DNA of 31,914 bases from CBDCYS01 sp965226245 (GTDB lineage Bacteria; Acidobacteriota; Terriglobia; Bryobacterales; UBA6623): positions 1 through 31,914 of the forward strand of contig CBDDCL010000008.1 in NCBI GenBank assembly GCA_965226245.1, in the 5' to 3' direction. Positions 24,420-31,645 of the stretch are shown one piece after another. Position numbers and translations under genes: made by a program. The notes beneath the pieces were generated by a model that worked only from the letters and a program-made list of their open reading frames with translations, ran no database searches and had not been told where the DNA came from. The stretch's first letter is position 1. Each line of letters opens with the position of its first letter.

Positions 24420-24569
24420 GATGACCGGAAGACCCTCCAGGAGGAAGTGCTCAAGCGGGAGGTGGCCCAGGGCGACCGGGCTGAGGAAGCATCCAAGCAG
24501 GTTAAGAAGGCGCAAACAAGGGCACTCCGAAAAAAAGTAAAAGAAGCCGGACCCGACACAGGACAATGA
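24420..24569 (+). pseudogene. C-terminal fragment of a charged coiled-coil protein
   Basis: From the right edge of element K the frame reads RKTLQEEVLKREVAQGDRAE, then EASKQVKKAQTRALRKKVKE and stop. It is strongly charged and helical. No start codon fits, so it looks truncated by the element. Family unknown. Confidence 0.4.
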
Positions 24570-24641
24570 AAGCTAACCCAGGAAACCCCCGTCGAGAACA
24601 CGGAGCGGAATCTAGGTCTTGTGGGAGAATGACGAAAGACC

Positions 24642-25052
24642 ATGCAGCGTAAACAAGGCGGGTTGGTTCCCATCGGTGAAGCCTTGGCTGATCTGCCCGG
24701 CCCGGTCCAGGCGATCCGCAAAACTCCACCACCGGCGCAACGGGCTTTCACCCGCTTCGATCAGGTGAACCAGCTGGTCAGGGCCAGCGAAGCGGACCCC
24801 GATCTTGGTTTCATGGGCCGCACAATGGCGCTCTGCTCCCTGCCGCGAAGCAACCCCGGCAACCGCCTTCAGTACAAGCGCGTCAACGGGCCATTCACGC
24901 TCTACATGAACGCGGTCGGCGACAATAAGCTGCCCTACGGCAACCTGCCTCGCCTGTTGCTGGCCTGGGTATGCACCGAAGCGGAATTGATCCTGTCGCC
25001 CTCGAAGCCCGCGATTGCACCCACGATCGGCCCACAGCGTCTCGTGGAGTAG
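24642..25052 (+). pseudogene. Truncated repA, third copy (N-terminal ~112 residues)
   Basis: It begins MQRKQGGLVPIGEALADLPG and follows the intact RepA closely through LPYGNLPRLLLAWVCTEAE (about residue 110). It then leaves the family (LILSPSKPAIAPTIG) and stops at 25050-25052. The upstream GGGAGAATGACGAAAGACC matches the leader of the other copies. About two thirds of the gene, including the DNA-binding half, is missing, yet an origin remains downstream at 25381. Confidence 0.9.
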
Positions 25053-25119
25053 CCCCAGGATCGCCCAGGAGCGACCGAACGCGAGCCGGGTGCTTCCGAT
25101 GGAGGCGAGACGACGTTCC

Positions 25120-25284
25120 ATGGCAAAGCCGAAAACCCACATCCGAAAGGACGACTCAAACCCGGCAAGTTCCGTCGGGGGCCTCCGGCGGACGCTGTGC
25201 GGGCTCTTCATCCCGCTCGATCAACTGGACAACGCCAATCCGTCGTGCCAGAAATGCCTCCAGTTCCGCAAGAAGGCCCGTTAA
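25120..25284 (+). CDS. Small Cys-containing protein, unknown
   Basis: A 54-aa frame starting MAKPKTHIRKDDSNPASSVG and ending with CGLFIPLDQLDNANPSCQKC and a basic tail. The Cys pattern (C, then C-x2-C) suggests a small zinc knuckle. An intrinsic terminator follows 20 bp after the stop, which supports a real transcription unit. A start seven codons upstream is possible. No family recognised. Confidence 0.5.
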   Translation: MAKPKTHIRKDDSNPASSVGGLRRTLCGLFIPLDQLDNANPSCQKCLQFRKKAR

Positions 25285-25303
25285 CGCGTCCAGGAGCGAC
25301 GAA

Positions 25304-25327
25304 CGCGGGGGCCCCCCCGCCTTTTTT
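25304..25327 (+). terminator. Rho-independent terminator
   Basis: GCGGGGG and CCCCCGC arms followed by a T-run (CTTTTTT), directly downstream of the small Cys protein gene. Confidence 0.75.
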
Positions 25328-25380
25328 CCTACCAGCCACCGCAGAGCGGCTTAGAGCGCTTCTGAGGGCCGTTTTTGGGG

Positions 25381-25480
25381 TTATCCACAGATCGCTGTGA
25401 TTCGGGGCAGTTATCCACGCGCTTTCGGGACACCCCCCCGGCAATTCTTCGCGCTTTCGGGACACCCTTCCAAGTAGTAC
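25381..25480. other. Second iteron origin (oriV-like)
   Basis: A perfect DnaA box TTATCCACA is at 25381-25389 and TTATCCACG at 25411-25419. Two iteron-like repeats GCGCTTTCGGGACACCC lie at 25419-25435 and 25451-25467, then AAGTAGT. The stretch GTGATTCGGGGCAGTT-TCCACG is shared with the first origin, but the iteron core differs (TTCGGGACACCC against AACGGGACCCCC). It therefore belongs to a related replicon of different specificity. Its own repA copy is truncated. Confidence 0.75.
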
Positions 25481-25483
25481 GCG

Positions 25484-25575
25484 GTTGAAAATGCCATCCT
25501 GGACCGCACGGATCGAGTGCTTGAAACATGGGCGGCGGCGGACCCAGGGACAAGCGATGAAGGGCTGACGCCGGC
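25484..25575 (+). pseudogene. Internal fragment of a replication-relaxation gene (copy 3)
   Basis: The frame reads VENAILDRTDRVLETWAAAD, then PGTSDEGLTP. It is nearly identical to the fragment at 23187 and homologous to the intact gene. About 30 residues remain, directly after the second origin. Confidence 0.85.
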
Positions 25576-25644
25576 AGGTCATGGCGGTGCCGCTCACCGC
25601 GTTGCCCCGCCACCGCCGGTTAGACCCCCAGCGCACGGCCCGAC

Positions 25645-25740
25645 CCCCCCTTTTTCCCTCGTGAACAGCGCGTCTCTCCAGATCGGCCCGCAGCGGTCCA
25701 GGGCGCGAAGCGGCGAAGCGAACCCTTGACGGCGAGGACC
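25645..25740. repeat. Palindromic structured element K, copy B (right arm lost)
   Basis: It retains the left outer arm (CCCCTTTTTCCCTCG), the inner arm CCAGATCGG (25678-25686) and the full loop of copy A. It ends at GAGGACC where unrelated sequence begins, so the closing arms are gone. It follows the second origin as copy A follows the first. Confidence 0.75.
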
Positions 25741-25796
25741 CGGGCTTGATCGCCCCCCTCTGCTGTCTGAGGTGCCGTGGGAGAATGGGTGGGCCG

Positions 25797-25874
25797 ATGG
25801 ATTCCAACTCTCTGTACTACGGCGACAACCTGGACATTCTCCGGCGCTATGTCCGAGACGAGAGTCCTGAGTGA
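25797..25874 (+). pseudogene. N-terminal scrap of an adenine-specific DNA methyltransferase
   Basis: The 25-codon frame MDSNSLYYGDNLDILRRYVR, DESPE then stop matches the opening of type III-like/beta-class DNA methylases (LYYGDNL..LRR...ESVDLIYLDPPF). The catalytic DPPF motif is lost. The Shine-Dalgarno context GTGGGAGAATG resembles the repA leaders. It is a deleted methylase just upstream of the TPR gene. Confidence 0.7.
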
Positions 25875-25898
25875 CTTTGACAGGTGATGGAGGCGTCC

Positions 25899-27551
25899 AT
25901 GTTTGCCCGAACTGGCCTTTCCCGGTTGAATGATGCGCTGATGAGGAGACTTCCCGGCGCACTCATTGTTGCGGCGCTTCTGCCCGCGGTGCTTCTGGTT
26001 GCGGTGCTTCTGCCCGCGGCCGCCGCGCAGTCGTCCAGCTTGGGCCGCATTGACTTCCCCACCTCGGGATCTCCCGAGGCTCAGGTCCATTTCCACAAGG
26101 GCGCTCTTCTGCTGCACAGTTTCGAATTCGATGATGCCCGCGAAGAATTCCAAAAGGCCCACCAGATCGACCCCGGCTTCGCCCTGGCCTATTGGGGCGA
26201 GGCCTTGACCCACCACAAACTGCTATGGCAGCAGCACGATCAGAAAGCGGGCCAGGCGGCTCTCGAGAAACTAGCGCCGGCCGCCGATGCCCGGCTCGCA
26301 AAAGCCCCCACCGAACGCGAAAAAGGATACCTCCGAGCCGTCGAGGCTCTGTTCTTCGGCGAGGGCGACAAAAAGGCGCGGTCCCAAGCCTACGCGGACG
26401 CCATGGGGCGGCTGGCCCGCCGGTTCCCCTATGATCTCGAAGCGGCCAGTTTCCACGCCGTGGCGATCTTGGGGACCGCTGACGCGGAACGGGACTTTCG
26501 GACGTACATGCGCGCCGCCGCTGTTGCCGAGGGGGTTTTCGCCAAAAATCCCGAGCATCCCGGCGCGGTCCACTACTTGATTCACTCCTACGACGATCCG
26601 GTTCACGCACCGCTCGGCTTGCGAGCCGCCAAGGTTTACGCCAAGATCGCGCCTGCCGCCGCGCACGCGCTTCACATGCCGTCCCACATTTTCGTGGCGC
26701 TGGGCATGTGGAACGAAACCGCCTCGTCAAATGAAGACTCCTGGGCCGCCGCCGACGCCCGCGTCAAGCGCAAAGGACTGACCATCAAAGACCGCAGCTA
26801 CCACGCGCTCTCGTGGCTGCACTACACCTACCTCCAGCAAGGGCGTTACAGGGAAGCTGAGAAGCAACTCCAAATCATGGAAGAGGACGTTGAGCAACTG
26901 AGCATACCGGTCACGCGCCGTCACCTGGCCGCGATGCGCGCGGCACACGTCGTCGAAACACGGCAATGGAAAACAGCGGCGCGCGCGGCCAACTTGGACC
27001 TCTCCGGGATCAGAGGAGATCAGGCCGTTGCTCACTGGTTTACTACTGGCGTGGCGGCCGCAAAGCAAGGACATGTCCGATCCGCTCGGCAAGCTCTGGC
27101 AGCGCTTCAGAAAAGGACCGGCGAGACTGCCAAATCCTACGCCTCTCAGCAACAAGCCGGTCGAGCGATGGAGTTACAGCTTAGGTCGCTGATCGCGCTG
27201 GCCGCTGGTGACAACAAGAAGGCGCTGCAGCTCATCAAGCAAGCCACGGCCGTTGAGGACGAGATGCCGCTTAGCTACGGCCCTCCCTCGCCCGTCAAGC
27301 CCTCACACGAACTATTCGGCGAGCTGTTGCTTGAGGCGGGCCAGCCGGCCGAAGCCCGCGACGAGTTTGAACGTGCTCTGGAGCGTGCTCCCCGGCGGGC
27401 TCTATCGTTGTTGGGTTTGGCGCGAGCGGCAGCCAAGGATGGAGACACTGCTGCTTCGAAAAACGCTTACCGGGAACTTCAGGACGTTTGGAGCCAAGCC
27501 GACAGCGACTTGCCTGAGCTGAAAGAGATCGCCGAAACCACGTCCGACTAA
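25899..27551 (+). CDS. Exported TPR-repeat protein
   Basis: The start at 25899 is preferred because GGAGG stands 5 bp upstream; the frame itself opens at a GTG at 25884. The product is about 550 aa with a signal peptide (LPGALIVAALLPAVLLVAVL, then AAAAQ). TPR-like helix pairs follow through most of the length (for example FDDAREEFQKAHQIDPGFAL and ARDEFERALERAPRRALSLL). A His-rich middle (HPGAVHYLIHSYDDPVHAPL, then HALHMPSHIF) may bind metal or a partner. Similar proteins are periplasmic and of unknown role. It has no operon partner and is followed by a hairpin. Confidence 0.8.
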   Translation: MFARTGLSRLNDALMRRLPGALIVAALLPAVLLVAVLLPAAAAQSSSLGRIDFPTSGSPEAQVHFHKGALLLHSFEFDDAREEFQKAHQIDPGFALAYWGEALTHHKLLWQQHDQKAGQAALEKLAPAADARLAKAPTEREKGYLRAVEALFFGEGDKKARSQAYADAMGRLARRFPYDLEAASFHAVAILGTADAERDFRTYMRAAAVAEGVFAKNPEHPGAVHYLIHSYDDPVHAPLGLRAAKVYAKIAPAAAHALHMPSHIFVALGMWNETASSNEDSWAAADARVKRKGLTIKDRSYHALSWLHYTYLQQGRYREAEKQLQIMEEDVEQLSIPVTRRHLAAMRAAHVVETRQWKTAARAANLDLSGIRGDQAVAHWFTTGVAAAKQGHVRSARQALAALQKRTGETAKSYASQQQAGRAMELQLRSLIALAAGDNKKALQLIKQATAVEDEMPLSYGPPSPVKPSHELFGELLLEAGQPAEARDEFERALERAPRRALSLLGLARAAAKDGDTAASKNAYRELQDVWSQADSDLPELKEIAETTSD

Positions 27552-27628
27552 ACGGTAGCGGCGGGCTCTCAGCCGCTCCTTCACCGCGAAGCGGCGACGG
27601 CGGACCAGCGGCAACTACGACCCCGATG

Positions 27629-27649
27629 AAGCGCGGACTTCCGTCCGCG
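27629..27649. terminator. Hairpin after the TPR gene
   Basis: GCGCGGAC-TTCC-GTCCGCGC forms a perfect 8-bp stem with a 4-base loop about 80 bp after the stop. A T-containing tract (TAGAATTTCTACATTT) follows rather than a pure T-run. Confidence 0.5.
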
Positions 27650-27766
27650 CGTAGAATTTCTACATTTCCGTCCGCTTACGGCTCTCGCCCGAGGTGTTAG
27701 CCCGGACTCCTGAGTCTGCCCCATTTTCTCACACCCACCCAAACAAGCCCACCGGAGAGGACCGCT

Positions 27767-27950
27767 CCGGATAGCCTCCGCCGAGAGGCGAGTCAAGCCG
27801 CCGGCGCGGCTCCTACGCTGCGCTACGGCCCTGCGGGTGACAGCGCCCCACGGCTGCGGCTCAAGGCGGCTGGTAGGGCCGAAAGCTCCCTTTCGGCGCG
27901 TCCGAACCCCCACAATATGAATGATAATATCCTTTATCATTCGCTAAGCG
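27767..27950. repeat. Dispersed repeat copy R3 with dif-like core
   Basis: The same ~125-bp body as R1 and R2, followed by ATGAATGATAA (27917-27927), spacer TATCCT and TTATCATTCGC (27934-27944). The core is in the same orientation as that of R2, 12.4 kb away. The AATGATAA / TTATCATT arms also resemble a Fur-type palindrome. Confidence 0.6.
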
Positions 27951-27972
27951 ACTCGCGCATTGCCGTAATGCC

Positions 27973-28620
27973 CTAGGGGTAATCTTGCTTTTGCGTCCTG
28001 TTGTGTTCGTCAGCCAGCCGCGCTTCTTCCTCGCCCTCGGCCACAATCGCTGCCCGCCTGATTTTCAGGGCCGTCCGCTCGGTTAATAGGGCTTCCACTT
28101 CCGGCCGACTCTCGGCGGGAAGCCATTCACTGACGAGAGGCCCGGGTAGCTCGGGTGGGCCCTCACGCCCGCTAATGGTGTTTACCCTTTGCTCGATCTC
28201 ACTAATTCTCAATTGAATTTTTTGCAGTTCTTCCGCCTGTCGCGCCGCTTCCCTTACTTGCTGCTCGTCTTCCCTGAACACTTGGTCTGAGACTGTCTTC
28301 TGGTCCGCTAGGCGCGTCGCCACGATCTTGCCATCGGGGGTTGCTTTGATATCAACGTCCATGCCGAAGCCCGCGATGATCCGGCCCGTAGTCTGTACGG
28401 TGCCGCGCAGTATCAGCGCTTGCACTCCCCGTTCAAAGGTTGGGATATGAACGATCCTGCTCGTGGTGCTGGTCGCTACCTTGTGGGCGATCTCGATCGC
28501 AGCGTCGACAACCTGCGAGAGTGTCAGCCGGACAGGAATATCTCGCTCCATCCAGTCCTTGAGGGCCGACAGCTTCGAGCCGTTCTGCAGCGTCAATTGA
28601 AACCGTTTGGTTCTCGCCAT
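27973..28620 (-). CDS. Coiled-coil protein of unknown function
   Basis: From the ATG at 28620 the product is 215 aa: MARTKRFQLTLQNGSKLSAL, then SQVVDAAIEIAHKVAT, a strand-rich middle, and a long charged helix (EDEQQVREAARQAEELQKIQ, then RISEIEQRVN). No ribosome site is visible, but TGATACAAT (an extended -10) ends 7 bp before the ATG, so the mRNA could be leaderless. Alternatively translation starts at 28746 with MHSQSITSPTLEKLHAAG, a sequence that copies a nearby small ORF. It lies between phage genes and repeat R3. Family unknown. Confidence 0.6.
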   Translation of the reverse strand: MARTKRFQLTLQNGSKLSALKDWMERDIPVRLTLSQVVDAAIEIAHKVATSTTSRIVHIPTFERGVQALILRGTVQTTGRIIAGFGMDVDIKATPDGKIVATRLADQKTVSDQVFREDEQQVREAARQAEELQKIQLRISEIEQRVNTISGREGPPELPGPLVSEWLPAESRPEVEALLTERTALKIRRAAIVAEGEEEARLADEHNRTQKQDYP

Positions 28621-28689
28621 GATTACGATTGTATCACAGATATGACATGATACTGCAAGAGCCGCGCTGCCGCTTCGCCTTGCGGTTGA

Positions 28690-28985
28690 TCTGCCGGCCG
28701 CGTGGAGTTTTTCAAGTGTTGGAGATGTGATAGACTGTGAATGCATTTGAATCCTTTCGGGGTCGCGTTTTCAACCAGGCGCGGCCCCTTTCTTTTATCC
28801 CTGAAACATCATTCCGGGCCACAGAAGCCTGTCCCGGCGCGCACGCGCAGGATTCAGGCATTTACTATCGGACGCCCTCATTCAGCGCCGCGTGGAGTTT
28901 TTCAATGGTTGAGGGTTCTGTGATATGCTGTGAGTCCATTTTCATGTCCTTTCGGGGGTCGCGCTTACCCGGCGCGGCCCCTTTA
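28690..28985 (-). repeat. Duplicated ~100-bp leader segment
   Basis: 28690-28793 and 28885-28985 are similar in the same orientation. On the minus strand each contains a GGGGCCGCG / CGCGACCCC hairpin, then CGAAAGGA as ribosome site and an ATG opening a (H/D)SQ-(S/H)-IT-P-T-EKLHAA peptide. Confidence 0.75.
28865..28945 (-). CDS. Small ORF MKMDSQHITEPSTIEKLHAA
   Basis: The 26-aa frame ends LNEGVR and stop. It has a clear AAGGA Shine-Dalgarno. A paralogous start (MHSQSITSPTLEKLHAAG) 200 bp further on runs into the coiled-coil gene. Conservation of peptide and hairpin in both copies suggests the peptide is real. Function unknown. Confidence 0.5.
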   Translation of the reverse strand: MKMDSQHITEPSTIEKLHAALNEGVR

Positions 28986-28994
28986 TTTATTGGG

Positions 28995-29372
28995 TCATTC
29001 GCCCCTCTCGGGTCTCGCAACCTTCGCGCGTTCACGCGGGGGGGTTTTTTTGCGGAAAGCCATGCCGCGACAACACGGGCCGAAGTACCGGAACGCCGCG
29101 CTTGTTTGGAAGCCCACCCCGCACCGTCCGCAGGGCCTTGAACGCGGTTTGAAATGCGGGTCGGCTGAATCACTAGCGCCGTCAGTCGGCCGGTGGTATT
29201 CGTAGCTGGCCCGCCGCTCAATCAGCGCGCGGATGGCTCGCCTCTGCTTCCGCCGCTGATGCTCGCGGGCGCAAGCCCCCGTCGAATAGCAAAGAGTTGC
29301 GGTGGGGTGGCGCTGTAGCCGAGTCGCGGATATCACTTTGAAGCAAACTGAGCATAGTCGGTAGGGCGTCAT
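28995..29372 (-). CDS. Small zinc-ribbon-like protein in a phage gene cluster
   Basis: A 125-aa protein beginning MTPYRLCSVCFKVISATRLQ. A first Cys set (CSVC, CYSTGACAREHQRRKQRR) resembles the zinc ribbon of proteins whose motif is YCS-ACR. A second set (CGRCGVGFQTSAAFRYFGPC, then C) lies near residues 81-101. The middle and end are very basic. It starts 6 bp after the connector gene, so they are co-transcribed. It may be a small HNH-related or DNA-binding phage protein; no catalytic HNH is evident. Confidence 0.5.
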   Translation of the reverse strand: MTPYRLCSVCFKVISATRLQRHPTATLCYSTGACAREHQRRKQRRAIRALIERRASYEYHRPTDGASDSADPHFKPRSRPCGRCGVGFQTSAAFRYFGPCCRGMAFRKKTPPRERAKVARPERGE

Positions 29373-29378
29373 GGTTCG

Positions 29379-29726
29379 TTACCCCGCGAGCCTTCTGAAC
29401 GGGTCCATCAATCCATACAGCGCGCTGTTTCGTTTGAGGTCACGGTGGCTGAACGGGTCCATCAATCCATACAGCGCGCTGTTTCGTTTGAGGTCACGGT
29501 GGCCGTCATAGAGCAACCGAGTAAGGATGATCGCCGCCGATCGCAGCGCCGCGTGATCGATCTCGGCCGCCGTGGGCCGATCCGTAAACATGCTGACAAA
29601 AGAAACAGCCGCGCAAATTTGCCCGGTCACAAGCGTGTCATGGGCCGTTTCCCCCGGTGGAATTCGTAGCTCGAATTTCATCATCGAAAGCGGTAGAAAT
29701 GCGAGTGACTCGGTTTTTGAGATCAT
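29379..29726 (-). CDS. Phage head-tail connector (gp6-like) protein with in-frame duplication
   Basis: A 115-aa protein. The segment HAALRSAAIILTRLLYDG, followed by a final LYGLMDPFRRLAG, matches the pattern of gp6-like connectors (an A...A...L..LY.. helix and a terminal L..P.R). Its ATG overlaps the portal fragment's stop (ATGA), as in a packed phage operon. An exact 18-residue unit (HRDLKRNSALYGLMDPF plus S) is duplicated by a 54-bp tandem repeat at its C-terminus. Probably non-functional in its present setting, since most morphogenesis genes are absent. Confidence 0.6.
   Translation of the reverse strand: MISKTESLAFLPLSMMKFELRIPPGETAHDTLVTGQICAAVSFVSMFTDRPTAAEIDHAALRSAAIILTRLLYDGHRDLKRNSALYGLMDPFSHRDLKRNSALYGLMDPFRRLAG
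29395..29502. repeat. 54-bp tandem repeat inside the connector gene
   Basis: Two adjacent, essentially identical 54-bp units (29395-29448, 29449-29502). The length is a multiple of three, so the reading frame is kept. Their identity implies a very recent duplication. Confidence 0.9.
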
Positions 29727-30190
29727 CCGTCCAGCCCCGCAACCCGCATTGCCCTTTCGAGTTCCACCCCAGACGTTACAAGCCGCCCGACCGCCGCCGC
29801 CCGCGTGCCTATCGATCTCGAACGCGCGGTAATGTCCCCGGCGCGAAGATTGTCAAGCGAGATCGAAAGTGGGGTCCCTACCTTGGCTGCCCATTCGATA
29901 CGAACAACCTCAATCAAGGCCGATATCGTGGACGCCGCAAAACGCCTCAGCGACTCCCGAGAGCCCGCTTCACTTCCGCCCATGAGAAGATCACCCGGAA
30001 CGCCGAGAGCCCCGGACACGATCCGAGAAATACCATCATGCAAGGTAACTCCCCCTTGGGTGAACTCGCCCGACAGCGCGCTGGTTGTACCCTGTTGCCG
30101 TCCGCCAGGCCATGCACCCGTTGCTGCGGATTTGGGCAATATGGCGATCCCGAACGGTCGCATGAGAACGGAGCGAAATCCGTGCCGTGG
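29723..30190 (-). pseudogene. Phage portal protein, C-terminal fragment
   Basis: The frame is open from about 30190, with the first ATG at 30163. It contains IVSGALGVPGDLLMGGSEAG, then SRESLRRFAASTISALIEVV, and ends LRAGDITARSRSIGTRAAAV with the terminal ELERAMRVAGLDG. This matches the C-terminal third of HK97-type portals: a VP..L motif, a long helix, an F/L.R.GD...R segment, and NEaR..gl-like end. The clip and wing domains are missing. The break lies next to the Tn3 TnpA fragment. Confidence 0.7.
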
Positions 30191-30256
30191 GCGGTCTCAC
30201 AATCGGTATCTTAAACTACGACTCGGAAACCTTCAAACCAATCGGAAGAGACATCA

Positions 30257-30889
30257 GTGCCGGTATCTATTTTCTCAGAGACTGCGTTGGCTAGGTTGGC
30301 CAGCTTTCCCGAGGAAATTCCGAGCGATGACCTTATCAGAGCATTCACGCTGACGGGTGCCGACCGGGACCTCGTCGTCATCCGGCGGGGGGCAGCAAAC
30401 CGCTTGGGGCTCGCGCTTCAGCTTTGTGCACTTCGCTACCTCGGCTTCGTTCCGCGCAATTTGAGCGCAGCTCCGCGATCGGCTGCCTGCTTTGTCGCGG
30501 ACCAGCTCGAGGTCAGCCCGGACGAGATTCAATCCTACGCTCGACGCGAGCAGACGCGCCGACAGCACTTCACCGAGGTTCGGGAACACCTCGGCTTCTC
30601 GATGCTCCGGTCACGGGACTTGGAAGAACTCGAAGCTTGGCTTGTCGAACGGGCCCTTGAGCACGATGCTCCGACGGTTCTCTTTCGCCTCGCTCGTGAG
30701 CGGTTGCGCACCGAGAGGCTCGTCTTTCCAGCACCCGACCGAATCGTACGACTTGTCAGTTCGGCGCGCGGTCGCGCACAGGAGAGAACGTACACCCTGG
30801 TCGAGCCCGAGATCGGCGAGCCGCTGGAAACGAAGGCCGGGAAGATTCTTCCGCTTCACCTGAGCCGTTGGAGCGCGGAGCGGCGATGA
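30257..30889 (+). pseudogene. tnpA: Tn3-family transposase TnpA, N-terminal fragment
   Basis: From a GTG the frame reads VPVSIFSETALARLASFPEE, then LTGADRDLVVIRRGAANRLG, LALQLCALRYLGFVP and AACFVADQLEVSPDE. This is the DUF4158 domain that opens Tn3 transposases (about 1000 aa). Only ~190 residues remain; the DDE catalytic core is absent and the frame ends at 30887-30889. It faces rightward, towards a chorismate-lyase-like gene, and does not join the TnpA C-terminal remnant at 31646, which is on the other strand. Confidence 0.85.
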
Positions 30890-30933
30890 GTAGCCGCACT
30901 GCCCGGCGCCTGCTTGAACGCGGTGAATGCAGG

Positions 30934-31494
30934 TTAGCTCTGTCGGATCGCGGGAAGGATCTCGACGACGTCGGCTAAGGGATCGTCGGCGGGATTGGTC
31001 AAGCGGTTGCACCGGCCGTAGAGAGTCTGCTCGCGAGCGTCAGCGAACGCGTCTTTCAGGAAGGGGCTCGCCGTGGTCTGGAAATACCCTTGCGGAGTGG
31101 AGACATAGGAGATACCGTGCTCGACCAGAATGGAGCCCAGTGGTTTTCGGTTTCGCGTAATCTCCGGCAAGGCTTCGGCCGGAAAGCGATCCAAGTAGAT
31201 CTTGATGGCACCAGCCTCGACAGGAATTCGGTCAGGACCCGCCGTCAGCACGACTTGGCGGTACAGGACGTTTCCCTTGCGCCGGACGGTGAGGGGCCGG
31301 AGTATGATCGGAAGGCCCCAGTACCCGGCCAGCGTACCCGTCATGTCCTTTTCATGCACGAGCAGGGAGCGGAAGGGTTCGGGAATATCCTCCGGCTCGA
31401 CGGGTTCGATTTCGCGTATGATCGCGGGCGAAGAAGGATCCTCCGACTGAAGGCGACTGAGGGTCGCGACGATGTCTTCGAAGGATTCGGGCAT
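30934..31494 (-). CDS. Chorismate-lyase-like protein (DUF98/UbiC-like)
   Basis: An ATG at 31494 gives 186 aa. Motifs run in the order known for the DUF98/UbiC-like family: FRSLLVHEKDMTGTLAGYWG, RRKGNVLYRQVVL, PVEAGAIKIYLDRFP, RKPLGSILVEHGI, and the terminal ALYGRCN-like segment (here TLYGRCNRLTN) with LADVVEILP. The family removes pyruvate from chorismate to give 4-hydroxybenzoate for quinone or other aromatic pathways. The conserved Arg, Gly-Ile and Glu positions appear intact. It lies between two Tn3 remnants as likely cargo. No partner of the pathway is nearby. Confidence 0.75.
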   Translation of the reverse strand: MPESFEDIVATLSRLQSEDPSSPAIIREIEPVEPEDIPEPFRSLLVHEKDMTGTLAGYWGLPIILRPLTVRRKGNVLYRQVVLTAGPDRIPVEAGAIKIYLDRFPAEALPEITRNRKPLGSILVEHGISYVSTPQGYFQTTASPFLKDAFADAREQTLYGRCNRLTNPADDPLADVVEILPAIRQS

Positions 31495-31597
31495 CGCTCT
31501 CAGTGGATCTAGGGGAGGGCTCTTGAGCCTTAGGCTGATTCGGGCAAAAACGTAGACAGGTTGACACCGCGGTACGGCTGGAAGTCGCCGCGTACCT

Positions 31598-31635
31598 AGG
31601 GTAGCGTCCACATTCGTGTTGAAATACAACATAAG
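31598..31635. repeat. 38-bp Tn3-family terminal inverted repeat (outer end at 31598)
   Basis: AGGGTAGCG to CATAAG on the plus strand, 35/38 identical to the inverse of 631-668. Its outer end faces left, so the element it closes extends right out of the window. The five bases outside it are TACCT and do not match GATCA beyond the other end. Confidence 0.85.
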
Positions 31636-31645
31636 GACCCGTTCC

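Noticed and set aside
27786..27905. ~125-bp repeats considered as a CRISPR array
   Set aside because: Only three copies far apart, too long for CRISPR repeats, no spacers and no cas genes.
27581..27940. 119-codon minus-strand ORF over repeat R3
   Set aside because: It is made of the dispersed repeat and a hairpin. The matching frames in R1 and R2 are not conserved as protein.
27917..27944. AATGATAA-N6-TTATCATT read as a Fur box
   Set aside because: No iron-related gene is nearby and the element is tied to a repeated plasmid segment. The dif-like reading fits better, though it is unproven.
29395..29502. 54-bp tandem repeat considered as CRISPR or iterons
   Set aside because: Two adjacent units without spacers and inside an open reading frame.
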